Positions 20,272 through 32,400 of a DNA stretch of 64,000 nt are shown here, in pieces. Where the stretch lies: the NCBI RefSeq assembly GCF_963169125.1, contig NC_084794.1, positions 115,544,358 through 115,608,357 of the forward strand, in the 5' to 3' direction. Position 1 is the first letter of the stretch; each line of letters starts with the position of its first letter. The DNA is from Humulus lupulus (Eukaryota; Streptophyta; Magnoliopsida; Rosales; Cannabaceae). The notes below the pieces were generated by a model that made no database searches, was not told the DNA's origin, and worked only from the letters and a program-made list of their open reading frames with translations. The translations under genes were made by a program, and so were the position numbers.

Positions 20272-22106
20272 ATGTCGAGACGCTCTAAGTGAATGAGAGA
20301 ACCATGATAGCTGGAGGTCCACCTCGATGGAGATCAACTGAAGGCCTCCATGTGGAATCCCCCACCACCTTAAGATTTGGGTGCACCAAAGGAGTCAGGG
20401 GTTCCTTAGGATGAAAAGGAAGCCTCGCCCCCGGCCGTCTCACCTGATGAGAATCTTCCGAGGTCAGTAGATTCCCCCATGAGAGATGCCGGCGAGTTCC
20501 CGCCTCCAGGACCGCCACAGGTACTGAACTTTGGCCGACAAGATCTGGACCCATCGACGTGCAGGCCTTACAAGCATCCCCAAGTTCATTCTGTGAGCTT
20601 GAGTTCTAGATCTTGATTTTACGAAGAGGAGATATGCGAACTGCACCGGACGAACCAAAGGCTAGAAACCACCTTAGAGAACATGAAAAAGGTGTTGAAC
20701 GACCTACTACATGGAAAATCAAGCATGCCCCTTCCTAGACGAAAGGAAAAAGGCCCAGAGGGTGGAGAAACCACGATTCATGTGGATGATGGGAGGACTC
20801 GGCTCTCCACCAGTAATACCCCTCGGACAAAGCACCGTGAAGATCCTGGGAAGGTGAAGCAGCCCCAAATACCAGAGCAGAAGAACAACGCTAACCCTTC
20901 TAATGAATCTGAAGTCACCTCTAGGGAGGCGCCACCTGACCTAAGAGAAAAGCTCAATAGAAGGAGGTTATAAGTAAGGACAACACCTCCTGTGGTCCCT
21001 ATGAAGGATAGAGAAAAGAGAAAGGCCGAGCCGACCAAGTTGATGGACTCCTTGAATATGAGGTGACAGGAGCTAGATACAGAAATGAGGAGTCTTCGGA
21101 GCAAGATCGTCACTGCGTCTGAGGGCACATTACCAATGAAGAGTTCGACTACGAGTCACCTTTCACACGAGAAATTGAGTTGGAATGACTCCCAGCTAAC
21201 TTTGAAGAACCTCATATGGCCCCTTATGAGGGAAATATGGACCCTAAATACCATCTAGACACGTTCAATGACCTAATGAACCTGAGAGGAATTAATAGCA
21301 GGACCAAGTGCCACTGCTTTGATGTCACATTAAAAGGACATGCTTACAAATGGTTTAAAAGACTTCAACCAGGGTCTATTAGGTCATGGAAACAATTTTC
21401 TGACGAGTTTCTTCAACAACATCATGCCATACATGATTATACCCTACCCGGCACTAGCCTCGCTAATATAAAGCGAGGTGAAGGAGAGAGCTTGAAGAGC
21501 TACATCCATAGGTTCAACATGGAGGCGGCTAGAGTAGGAAGCCTGACCAGGGGAGAACTCAAGATGGAGATCTCGGTCGGAGTGCTCCTAGGCAGTAAGA
21601 TTTGGGATAACATGCTCAAAAGGGAGGTCACAGACTTAGACGATTTCTACGAGCGGGCACAAAAGTACATTTGTGTTAAAGGCGGTCATGAGAACTTGAA
21701 GGCATCACATGTCAAGCACCCAGCCCATGAAAGTTCGAATGACGAAAAAATGAAAAGGGTATATGAAGGCCCAAGAGATGACCATCAGAGGAAGCACAAA
21801 TATGGAGGTCACCCTAGGAAAACATCCAACACCTTTTACATTGACTTGACACATACTAGGGAGCATATCTTCATAGCAAACGAGAATCAGGTCCCCTTCA
21901 GGAGACCCCCACAAATGAAGAGAGATCGGTCAAAGAGAGACCTTGGAAAGTATTGTCAGTATCATAAAGACATTGGCCACACCACCACAGAATGCACTCA
22001 TTTAAAGGTGGAAATAGAGGAACTCATACGTAGGGGGCACTTGGGAGGATACGTTCGAAGAGAAAATGAAAGACCAGGTGATAGACCACCCTCGCCACGA
22101 GCGTGA
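20272..22106 (+). pseudogene. gag: Tat-type gag
   Basis: The probable start is the ATG at 20272 (MSRRSK), in frame with the clean piece 20683-20973. The N-terminal third is Pro-rich, then a coiled-coil-like stretch (CELHRTNQRLETTLENMKKV) and a charged linker. A frameshift lies between 20973 and 21216. The 296-residue piece 21216-22106 is the gag core: YHLDTFNDLMNLRGI, AYKWFKRLQPGSIRSWKQF, LANIKRGEGESLKSYIHRF. It ends in the knuckle-like CQYHKDIGHTTTECTHLK and EELIRRGHL. Several in-frame stops lie upstream of 20683. Gag would package RNA made from this element. Confidence 0.85.
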
Positions 22107-22109
22107 GAT

Positions 22110-22709
22110 GTGGCCCCAGAAGTGCAAGGAGAGGTGAGAAAGATCTTCAGAGGACGAGGATTCAGAGGAGAATCGAGAAAAGGGAGAGATAGGTATGCCA
22201 AGGAAGCCAGACGAAGCCCACCCTCATGCATGTCAAGCTTAGAACAACGACCCCCAAAAAACTTTAAAGGGGAAAATGATTCAATAACCTTCAGCGAAGA
22301 AGACGCATGGGGTGTGCATTTCCCTCACAATGACCCCTTGGTGTTGATTGTTTAGCTTGCAAACATGAGGGTACATCGGGTCCTGGTGGATAACGGAAGC
22401 TCCGTAGACATCCTATATTGCTCAGCCTTAGAGAAGATGGGACTGGGTATTAGAAATCTAAAGCCCTATAACACCTCCCTATATGGGTTTACAAGAGACT
22501 CGATACAACCTCAGGGTACAATCGAGTTAGCCCACACCATGGGAGAGCCGCCCAGACAGACCACTGTGATGACAGACTTTTTCGTAGTAAGCTGCTCCTC
22601 GGCCTTCAACGCGGTATTAGGGAGACCCTCCCAAAGAGAATTGAAGGCGATAACCTCTTTATACCACTTGGCCATAAAATTCCCAACTCCTGTGGGGTGG
22701 CGAGCGTGA
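22110..22709 (+). pseudogene. Tat-type aspartic protease
   Basis: Two open pieces (22110-22355 and 22365-22709) are in frame, separated by one stop (VLIV, stop, LANMRV). They give ITFSEEDAWGVHFPHNDPLV followed by VHRVLVDNGSSVDILY. DNGS replaces the usual DTG/DSG; I recall this variant as usual for Tat elements. FNAVLGRPSQRELKA is the second conserved block. The frame ends TPVGWRA at 22709, where the family normally continues to RNase H and reverse transcriptase; here it does not. Confidence 0.8.
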
Positions 22710-23997
22710 AAGGGGACCAGAAAAAAGCAAGGGAATGTTATAACTCGTCCCTTCGCACAGCCATGAGACCGCCAGAAGTTATGGTGATTGTAGTGCATGG
22801 GAGCACAAAGCTGAGAGAGTCCGACCCCAAAATCACTGGGAAGATCATAACCGATGGTTAAAGCTCCACTTTTAGTATGAACATCAAAAGGGTTACCACA
22901 ATTAGCCCCCCCAACAACTATGAATTAGAGGGATAACTTAGATGCCCTGATATGTACAAGAACATTATACTCTCCTTATTTTTAATGAATATGTTTCTTA
23001 TTGACATGTCACACTCCTCATTTACGTGAACACGTATCTAACTCTTGTGTACCTAACACCAATTGGAATTATCAAAGTGCATGAGCAAAATGATCAAAAT
23101 ACCCGACGAGATAAATCTCGCCAACCACTTGGGGGGCAGAGTACACAGCCAAAAAGGGTCCTAAAAGAGATCCTTATAGAAAAGAGACCCAAAAAGGGTC
23201 CTAAAAGTGACCCTTATAAAATATATATATATAAGGAAGAAAACCTTGCAAGGAATCTCTCGAGTTCACGAGGATTAGCTACCCTTATGAAAGTCAAGAG
23301 GGTCAAAAGGTGCTACAGGAAGAACCTCCTAATAAAGGCCGATACCTCCATGAGAGGAAAAGCCTCCTAATAAAGGCTGATGCCTCCACGATAGGAAAGA
23401 CCTCAGGAAGAGCATCCACCAATAAGCCTAGAACGGACACCAAGCCGTCTAGCCAAAAAGGGTCCTAAAAGAGACCCTTGCAAAAATAGTACTATGCATA
23501 ATGACGAGAAGGACGCTTCTCACAAGAAATAATAAGTGCGCGCAAGAATATATAAAAGGATGGCTAGAATCCAAAGGGTCAACATATCCTTATAAATACA
23601 ATTAAGGTGCACCAAAGAGAGACCTATCGAACCCCTTTTTGCTAGCCCAAAAGGACCTCAATCGTAGAGGGACAAAAGAAAATGATTGCATATATATAAA
23701 TAAATGAAAAAATATATAGTGATGATGAGCAAACAAAGAATCCAAAACAAGAAAAAAAAGAGAGGAAATGAAGACCTTAAAATCACCAAGCAAAGAAGAT
23801 AAAATGTAAATATTGTGCTTGAGATGAAGGTATACTTATAAGACCCATAAGCTCGTCTTAGCCATTGGATTCGATGCCTGATCAATGGTCCAGAAGGGGG
23901 CTTGGCACTTGCCATGGGATCTGCAAGCTAATACCTCGCGGACATCCCAAATGCATCGCGCCTTGAAGTCTACAAGAGAGCCTGAAGACTCTCTTGT
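22710..23997 (+). other. Non-coding internal region replacing pol
   Basis: The first 200 bases still resemble the protease-pol linker (ARECYNSSLRTAM in one frame). Beyond that no RT, RNase H or integrase motif appears in any frame. It holds three copies of AAAAAGGGTCCTAAAAG followed by GA-CC-TT (23150-23480). The 23240-23400 part has AGGAAGA/CCTAATAAAGG-type short repeats. Confidence 0.65.
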
Positions 23998-24012
23998 AGA
24001 TTGGGGGGCAAG
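23998..24012 (+). other. Polypurine tract of the Tat-family element
   Basis: AGATTGGGGGGCAAG directly precedes TGTGAACA of the 3' LTR. Confidence 0.75.
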
Positions 24013-24497
24013 TGTGAACACCGCAAATCGAACATGATCCTGAAAGGCCCAAGTCTCACACAGGGTCTTCGCGAGACTAACCTGTCTCGCCCCATGCGAA
24101 GCCCAAGCACACTTCACCTCGTGCCACCAGCCGCGTGCTTCACATGAGAGCCTTGCGCCACCAGCCGCGTGCTCAAAATGAGGGCCTCGCTCTACCAGCC
24201 GCGTGCTCCAAATGAGGACCTCGTGCCACCAGCCGCGTGCTCTAAATGAAGGACTCGTGCCATCAGCCGCTTGCTCCAAATGAGGGCCTCGCACCACCAG
24301 TCGCGCGCTCCACAAAAGGGCCTTGTGCCACTAGTCGCGCTCTCCAAATGAGGGCCTCGCGCCATCAGCCGTGTTCTCCAAATGAAGGGCTCGCACCACT
24401 AGCCGCATGCTCCAAATGAGGACCTTCCGCCACTAGCCGCGTGCTCAAAATGAGGGCCTCGCACCACCTGCTGCGTGCTCCAGATGAGGACCTCGCG
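24013..24497 (+). repeat. 3' LTR of the Tat-family element, first part
   Basis: It begins TGTGAACACCGC and matches 18666 onwards. It contains 11 full 34 bp units (24112-24485) plus 12 bases of the next before the Athila insertion. The last five bases TCGCG are the target duplication. Confidence 0.92.
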
Positions 24498-26001
24498 TGA
24501 TGGCTGTCGTATATCACACAAATTTAACAATGATTTTTCTTTCAATACTTCCAATTATTTCAGTATAATAGCAAGCACAGGTTGAACCCATGAGGACTAT
24601 CGTTCACTTTATTATTAAAAAATTAACACTAAAATTAAAAGGGGATTTTGATTTTTTACTCAAAATTAAATAACATAAACTAGAAAGAAATTAAAGATTG
24701 ATATTACGATATTAAGAAACAATTAAAGGTTAATCTTCACCCTCAACAATCATTCTTAATCACTAATAATAAATATTATTCCAATTTCTCAATTAAACTA
24801 TTAACCCCCCAGATAACGCTGAAGCAGTCAATTATCCCAGTCTCCCTATTATAAGTAATCAAGGCAAAGCGCTCAATAATTAACTCTTTTATCTAAGCAA
24901 TAAATCTATGAAGCATACAATCTATTTAACTTAGATAAAGAATTAAGTCCTATGGAAACAAGTTAATCTAGGCAATAAATTAATGAAGCATATAATTCAT
25001 TTAACCTAGGTTCTATTTTTCATCACAATCAACAATTCTTTTGACATCACTATCAATTGCAATTTATCACACACACTTAGAATCCTACACTATTAGGTGA
25101 GTAGTAATTCTAAGATGACAATTGAACAATGTAAAACCTTAATTAGTTGGCCACCTAACAAGAATTCACAAAATTCATAACATTCAATTGGAAAAATAGA
25201 AACAATCTAATATTGAGAGAAATTAAAGAACAATATTCATTATCAATAATCAAGAATTCATGTCTTGGGTTTTGAATTAACCCTTAACCTAAAAAGAACC
25301 TACTCCATAATAGTAATCATAATCACAAACATAATTATAATTAAAATTAAAGAGATTAAGGAAAGAAAAGAAACTATAGTGATCAACAAGAGTAATGTAG
25401 TCTTGTAGTCTTCTCTTCAGCCCTTTCTCAGTCTTTTTCTCTCTTAAACCCTAATAAAAAATCCCTCTCAAATTAACCCTAATCATCCTCTATATTCTCA
25501 ATTAAATTCTAATTAAAAAGTAATAAAAAATCTAAAAACGACGTTGCAAGCCGCGGCCTGAAAAATGCGAGACGCGGCCTAGAACAAAATCTGTGCCTAA
25601 ATTTGTCCCTCAGGCAGCGGCCTGAAAATTATGCGCAGCGCCCTTGCACCCTAGGCAGCGACCTCTCTGGAAGAAAAAATTCTGAAACTGCAATTTCATT
25701 TAAAGTGCCGCGGCCTGAGTTTTATGAGCCGCGGCCTACCTCCAATTTCTTCAATTCTTGATCTTAGATAGCTTGCACGTTGTCACCACTTCCACATTTC
25801 ATTCCCGAAAGCTTTTAATACTCCTAAAAATTTATTTTAACTACACTTGCCATCAAAATGTCAGATTTATCATCATAAAACGCAACGTAGAAAATATGTT
25901 GTAGAATAACGAAACTTAGTTAAAACTATAAAAAATGCTATCATAACACCATCCAAGCATAGAAAAACTTAACAAATATTAATACAAAAATGACCTTATC
26001 A
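24498..26001 (-). repeat. 3' LTR of Athila
   Basis: 1,504 bp, plus strand TGATGGCTGTCG to GACCTTATCA. It contains a cluster of CCGCGGCCT motifs at 25550-25740, one more copy than the 5' LTR. Confidence 0.95.
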
Positions 26002-26015
26002 AATTCCCCCACACT
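26002..26015 (-). other. Polypurine tract of Athila
   Basis: Minus-strand GTGTGGGGGAATT abuts the 3' LTR start TGATAAGG. This is the usual Athila arrangement. Confidence 0.85.
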
Positions 26016-27426
26016 TGAATATTGCTAGTCCCTTAGCAAAACACTAAAATAACAAAACTAAAAATAAAACAAACTAATCTAGACTCACTAAACAAAGGTC
26101 TTGTCAAAAGCTTGAATGTCTCTGAGAATCACACTAATAAGTAATGCCAAAACAATTCACATTTTCATACTCATTAGAATTTCAACTCCATATGTAATTT
26201 ACCATTTGATTTTCAAAAATAATTTACTAAGCACTTAATCACAACACCAACTCAAATGCATCAAATTTAATCCATACTTGCAAATCATTTTCTTTTAAAT
26301 CAGTCCCTATATACCAAAATGTTTTTCAATGAAAAGCATCCACTCCATAGACATTAACCAATCATTCTCCACTAATATAAACACACAATGATCAAAAATC
26401 AAAAGGTCTTTATAGGCTTGTAATGTAAGGCTAAGGTTAAGGGTAGTTGAGAAAGATACATTTAAGCTCAAATCACACCATAGCATACATCAACTTCATT
26501 CTTTGAACTTGCCCCAAATTTTTCCATACAAATCAAGAAGTACCTATTTTTTTTTTACTCTTCTTTCCATAATGATCTCACTATTTCCCCTACACTTATC
26601 CTTTTGCAAAATTTGCATATAGGCATTTTCTTTCATTGCAAATCATTTTTTCTTTTGTTTTTTTTTTCATAATATTCCAAGGAGAGAAATAGAGATCATA
26701 CACAAATTACAACCAAAAAAATAACCCATAAGTATTTCCCCTTTTTTTTTTAACAAACCATCCCACAAGATCAAATCTTATATAAATAACCATGGTGTAA
26801 TGGGTTACAAAAAGAAATATTTTTCAAGGAAGTATAAGGTCAAAAATTTCGGTTCATAGAAGAAAAGAAATAGTCATCATGGCTCAAACATGGGAAACTA
26901 AGGATTATCATATAATAGGTTGGCTTGAGCGGCCCAAACGATCCAAAGAACTGCCTTAATCATCTTCCTAATCATGTGAACTTATGATTTCGCCTCAAAC
27001 AATTGATTAATGATTTCTAGAGTGGTTGGGATTTAAATTTTTTTTTTTTCAACAAGCATAAATTTTTTTCAACACATTTAATTGGTGAATTCAATCGTGC
27101 ATAAAGTGAAATACAACATAAATCAAAATAGCAATTCACATAGGAGTCAAGCACACAAATCATACAAAAATTCCTCATTGTCTAACATCACTTTAAGCAT
27201 AATTCAAAGTTTCATCATCGACCAATGCTTTCAACAAGACCAACACAACTGAACACTAACAGACACTAAATAAAACAAAAAGAACAGAAAATTAACAAAG
27301 ACATAACAGAACAAAACATAAAATTTCTTTCCCCCCCACACTTAAACAGTACATTGTCCTCAATGGACTTAGGAAAATAGAAAAGAAAGTAAAAAGAGAA
27401 GAAAGAAAAAACTCCCTCATAACACA
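26016..27426 (-). other. Athila 3' non-coding region
   Basis: 1.4 kb of AT-rich sequence with T-runs (26520-27070), and CCCCCCCACACTT near 27330, a second purine tract (on the minus strand) that resembles the terminal one. No ORF is recognisable. It separates the third ORF from the 3' LTR. Confidence 0.65.
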
Positions 27427-28683
27427 TCACTCCTCAGGAATATCCATATCTGCCGCGCTAGCAACATCCTCATCATCAGGGGCCTGATATGGTACCATGG
27501 GCATGGGAACCGGTGGTGGGTATGGCTGCAACCAAGTAGGAGCAGGTGGATATCTAGACATATCCACATTCAATTGAGCATGATCCATCCTATAACAAAT
27601 ATCCTGATAGCTTGCATATTCCACAAACCTCTGGTTGTGATCCAGGATATGCTGAGTATTCGCCCGAATATCAAGTCGGCCATAATAAACCTCTTGCTCC
27701 AAAGCTTGCAAGCGTTGTTGAGTGGTTCTTCTACTATCGTTCAGAGGAGGAACAGGGGCCAGAATAAAAGATTGGCCTTGATCATTAACTTGAGCAGCGG
27801 TTTTCCCCTTCAATCGATCAAGGGTATTGTGATCAATGATGTGCAATGGATGCACCTTGTCTTCAGACTCATCCCAAGGAACACCTGCCTTCTTACATAA
27901 TGCAGTGATCAATGAGGGAACATAAAATCCATTCGTCACTTGGCTCATACTTCGGATGATGGAAGCATGAATAATTTTCCCCACATTAATGGTTTTGTGA
28001 GTGAGAATTGCATAAAGAAGAATTGCTTCATGAATATCAACATGACCAAGTTGGACTGTCGGCATTAATTTTTCCCCCATGAACCGCTGCCAAGCTTTTG
28101 TATTGCTATCCAGATAAGCGGCTTTGATGTAGCGAGGAGCCCCATTATTATATAAATTCCATACAGCACCCGACATTGCAATTTCATCATTAATAGCTTG
28201 ATGATCAAAATTATCTTTAACCGCACCATATTCATCACGCTGAAAGTGAGGTAGCTCGTAATAGCTATTAATATCAGCTGCTTTGAAGGACACTTTCACA
28301 CCTCTCACTTTCACCTTGTATTTTTCATGAGCCACAGCGTTGGCATAAAACTCACGAACAATAGGACCAATACCCAGTTCAGGATGAGCACACAATTTTT
28401 CCCTACCCCGAGACTCAATTTGATGCATGAGGAAAGGTTTATCATGATCCATATGAAGATCAAATCCTCGCTCAGGGACCCATGCCTTATCATGAGCAAT
28501 GGCATTCAAGTAACTCTCATAGGCCTCAATAGACACAAATTTTTGGGGATCATAGGGAATTGGTGTCAATGAAGAAGCTTGATTCCTATTTGTCTTCGGA
28601 GCCATGGTTGATGAAATTAATGAATGTGAGTGCAAATCTTCTTGGATTATATATATGAAATGTGTAAGAAATGTAAAGAACAA
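27427..28683 (-). CDS. Athila third ORF, putative plant transposon protein, intact
   Basis: 418 residues uninterrupted from the ATG at 28683. The ATG at 28605 has the better context (ACCATGGCT) and gives 392 residues, so it is my preferred start; the extra 26 residues (MFFTFLTHFIYIIQ...) are hydrophobic. The N-terminal half has VSIEAYESYLNAIAHDKAWV and PIVREFYANAV, then VSFKAADINSYYELPHFQRD. These match what I know as the putative plant transposon protein domain (PF20167 type) found after pol in Athila and in captured genomic copies. The C-terminus is Pro-rich (PYPPPVPMPMVPYQ) and ends acidic. Its role is unknown; older literature calls it envelope-like, but no clear membrane anchor or signal is visible. 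It is the only long undamaged ORF in the window. Confidence 0.8.
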   Translation of the reverse strand: MFFTFLTHFIYIIQEDLHSHSLISSTMAPKTNRNQASSLTPIPYDPQKFVSIEAYESYLNAIAHDKAWVPERGFDLHMDHDKPFLMHQIESRGREKLCAHPELGIGPIVREFYANAVAHEKYKVKVRGVKVSFKAADINSYYELPHFQRDEYGAVKDNFDHQAINDEIAMSGAVWNLYNNGAPRYIKAAYLDSNTKAWQRFMGEKLMPTVQLGHVDIHEAILLYAILTHKTINVGKIIHASIIRSMSQVTNGFYVPSLITALCKKAGVPWDESEDKVHPLHIIDHNTLDRLKGKTAAQVNDQGQSFILAPVPPLNDSRRTTQQRLQALEQEVYYGRLDIRANTQHILDHNQRFVEYASYQDICYRMDHAQLNVDMSRYPPAPTWLQPYPPPVPMPMVPYQAPDDEDVASAADMDIPEE

Positions 28684-28979
28684 AATGGAATGTGTTAATT
28701 TCGAATTAGTGTGGGGGAATTTTGGATTAGTGTGTTTATGGAGATGTGGGGGAATTAAGATGGAGATGTGTTTATGGAGTAATGGAGGAAGAAAGAAAGA
28801 AATGGGTAGAATGAATTAGGGTGATGGTGATGGATAAAGAATAATGAAAACAAGGGGAAATGGAGGAATTGAGAGGGGTTTGTGATGAGAATAATGGGAA
28901 AAAGAAGAAAGAGGAATGAGGGTTTTTGGTGATGTTTAGAGAAATGATGATATGGAGTTTTTAAAATTAAAAAGGGGCT

Positions 28980-29190
28980 GAAATCGTAGGCCGCACCCTG
29001 AAGCACTTTTTTGGAGAAAAGGGCCGCGGCTTGCAAATAGCGTGCCGCGGCCTGCGAAGCCTGCTTTCGGAAATTCAGTTCGTAGGCCGCGGCTTGCAAA
29101 TGGTGTGTCGCGGCCTGCGAAGCCTCTGAACCTTTCATTTTTTTTTCATAAAAGGCCGTGGCCTAGGAAATGTGAGCCGCGGCCTAAGTC
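28980..29190 (-). repeat. GC-rich CCGCGG cluster between pol and ORF3
   Basis: Five to six copies of AGGCCGCGGC-type motifs, some paired with GCAAAT or GCGAAGCC, lie in AT-rich sequence just upstream of the third ORF. The same motif clusters inside the Athila LTRs. Confidence 0.7.
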
Positions 29191-29400
29191 CCTTTCCTTT
29201 TTTTTTTCTTTCAAACTTTTTCATTTTTTTCATTTTTTTTCACGATTTTCATGGTTCTAAGTACAGAAATTAAACTAAAATTACCTCAACAAAAAAAAAA
29301 CATAATGTTCAATTTAAATAAAGAAAAAAAAACAATAGTACTAAAAATAAACTAATATACAAAGTAGCTAAGTTTATCGTCGCTAGCTCGACTTAATGAT

Positions 29401-32400
29401 TCAATCATCAACATATACTGGGTCAATGAGATGAATCACAACAGCTTGTTCTTCCTCCATTGATTCATAATATGGCTTTAATCTCTGACCATTCACCTGG
29501 AATGACTTTCCGGTACTTGGACTTACAACTTCGACCACTCCATGAGGAAAAACCTTGGTAACAATGAACGGACCTAACCAACGAGACTTCAACTTCCCAG
29601 GAAAAAGTTTAAGGCGAGAGTGATACATGAGAACTTTCTGACCTTCCACAAAACTCTTCCGAAGAATATGTTTGTCATGAAAAGCTTTGGTTTTCTCCTT
29701 GTAGATTCTTGAACTTTCATATGCTTCATTGCATATTTCTTCTAGCTCATGCAATTGAAGCATTCTTTGTTGTCCTACAGCAACCATGTCCATGTTACAC
29801 TTCTTTACAGCCCACCAAGCCTTATGCTCTAGCTCAACTGGTAGATGGCAAGGCTTCCCATACACCAACCGATAAGGTGACATATCGATAGGTGTTTTAT
29901 ATGCCGTACAATACGCCCACAAGGCATCATCAAGCCTTGCACTCCAATCTTTCCGATTTGGATTTGCAATTTTCTCAAGAATCAATTTGATTTCACGATT
30001 AGAAACCTCCGTTTTCTCGTTGGCTTGTGGATGATAAGCAACTGTCACCTTGTGAGTTACACTATAGCATCGAAACAATGCTTCTATACTCTTGTTACAA
30101 AAATGAGTGCCTCGATCACTAAGTATAGCCTTAGGTGTACCAAAATGCACAAAAATGTTGGAGCGAATGAAATCCACTACTGTTTTTGAATTATCCGTTC
30201 TAGTAGCAATTGCTTCCACCCATTTAGACACGTAGTCTACTGCCAAAAGAATATATTCATAGCCAAAAGAGGATGGGAACGATCCCATGAAATCCATACC
30301 CCAAACATCAAGGATCTCAAGAATTAAAATAGGAGTTTGAGGCATTTGATCCTTGGCCATTATGTTACCAACTCGTTGACAACGATCACATGCCTTATAA
30401 TAAGCATAAGAATCTTTGAAAATTTTGGGCCAATAGAAACTGCTGTCAAATATCTTACCAGCTGTCCTCTTAGGTCCAAAGTGTCCACCACAAGCATAAG
30501 CATGACAAAAAGCAAGAATGGAACGAAATTCAGATTCAGGTACACACCTTCGAATGATTTGATCAGTACATTGCTTCCAAAGATAAGGTTCATCCCATAT
30601 GTAGTGGCGAGCATCATGCTTGATCTTGTTCCGTTGTGCTTGTGTGAGATCACTTGGTAACTCTTTTGAAGCAAGGTAATTTACAATGTCAGCATACCAA
30701 GGAATAACTTCTTGCATGGCGAGGAGTTGCTCATCTGGAAATTTTTCTTCTATGGGAAAATTATCTTCATCCCGAATAAGACGACTTAAGTGATCTGCCA
30801 CCCTATTCTCAGAACCGTTTTTATCTTTAATCTCCAAATCAAACTCTTGAAGAAGTAGAATCCACTGGATCAACCGAGGCTTGGCTTCTTTCTTTGCCAA
30901 TAAATAGCGAAGAGTAGCATGGTCGGTATAAACAATCACTTTAGTTCCAATCAAGTATGACCGAAACTTTTCCAAGGCAAAAATGACCGCCAAGAGCTCT
31001 TTTTCAGTGGTGGAATAATTAAGTTGAGCATCATTAAGAGTGCGAGAAGCATAATATATAACATGAGGAAGCTTGTCAACTCGCTGTCCAAGAACAGCAC
31101 CCACGACATAGTCACTTTCATCACACATGAGTTCAAAAGGTAGCTCCCAATTTGGTGGCTGAATTATGGGAGTTGTAGTCAATGACTCTTTTAATAAGTT
31201 GAAAGCCACTAAACACTTTTCATTAAACTCGAACTTTACATCTTTTTGAAGAAGGTTGCATAATGGTGTGGAAATTTTAGAGAAATCCTTTATAAATCTA
31301 TGATAGAACCCAACATGCCCAAGGAATGATCTCACTTCTTTCACACTAGTCGGAGATGGTAGAGAACGAATTAAATCAATCTTTGCCTTATCGACCTCTA
31401 TTCCCTTGACTGAAATCACATGACCCAAAACAATACCTTGGTTTACCATAAAATGGCATTTTTCCCAATTAAGCACAAGGTTAGTTTCAATACACCGCTG
31501 GAGTACCAAAGTGAGATTATGAAGGTAGTGATCAAATGAGTCACCATAAACACTAAAATCATCCATAAAAACCTCAATGATGTTTTCAATATATTACAAA
31601 AAAATGCTCATCATACATCACTGAAATGTGGCAGGAGCATTACATAACCCAAACGACATTCGTCGAAAAGCGAATGTACCAAAAGGGCATGTGAAGGTTG
31701 TCTTCTCTTGATCTTCAGGAGCTATAACTATCTGATTATATCTCGAATAACCGTCAAGAAAAAAATAATAAGGATGACCCACTAACCTCTCAAGCATCTG
31801 ATCAATGAAAGGTAATGGAAAGTGATCTTTACGGGTTGCCGCATTCAACTTTCGGTAGTCTATGCAAACTCGCCACCCGGTTTGCATTCTTTTTGGTACC
31901 AGCTCGTTTTCATCGTTCTTTACCACTGTGATTCCAGACTTCTTTGGCACTACTTGAATAGGACTCACCCATTGACTGTCTGAAATTGGGTAAATAATAC
32001 CCACACTAAGGAGCTTCAATATCTCCTTTTTCACAACCTCCATCATAGAAAGATTTAATCTTCGTTGCGCCTCACGTGTTGGTTTAGACCCTTCTTCAAG
32101 TAAAATTCAGTGCATGCACACAGAAGGGCTAACCCCCTTAATATCTGTAACGCCCTACTACCCTAGAGCTGTTACTAAGTGAGTTTAAAATGTACAATTA
32201 ACTCGCCCAGCGAGGTTTTTAGAACAAAAGTGTGATTAAACAAAAAGACAAGGCTGTAATCTTTAAAAGTACCCCATTTCACTAAAAGTTCCAAGAGTTT
32301 AACATTTGGGATCCCAAAACGAGGTTTGTAAAATATTTACAACTCAAAATAGATTTACAGTTGACTAATTATCAAAAGCAGAGTTTAGTACAACCATTTC

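Noticed and set aside
27427..28683. Calling the Athila third ORF a true envelope protein
   Set aside because: No clear signal peptide, transmembrane anchor or fusion motif can be seen; the plant transposon domain reading is better supported.
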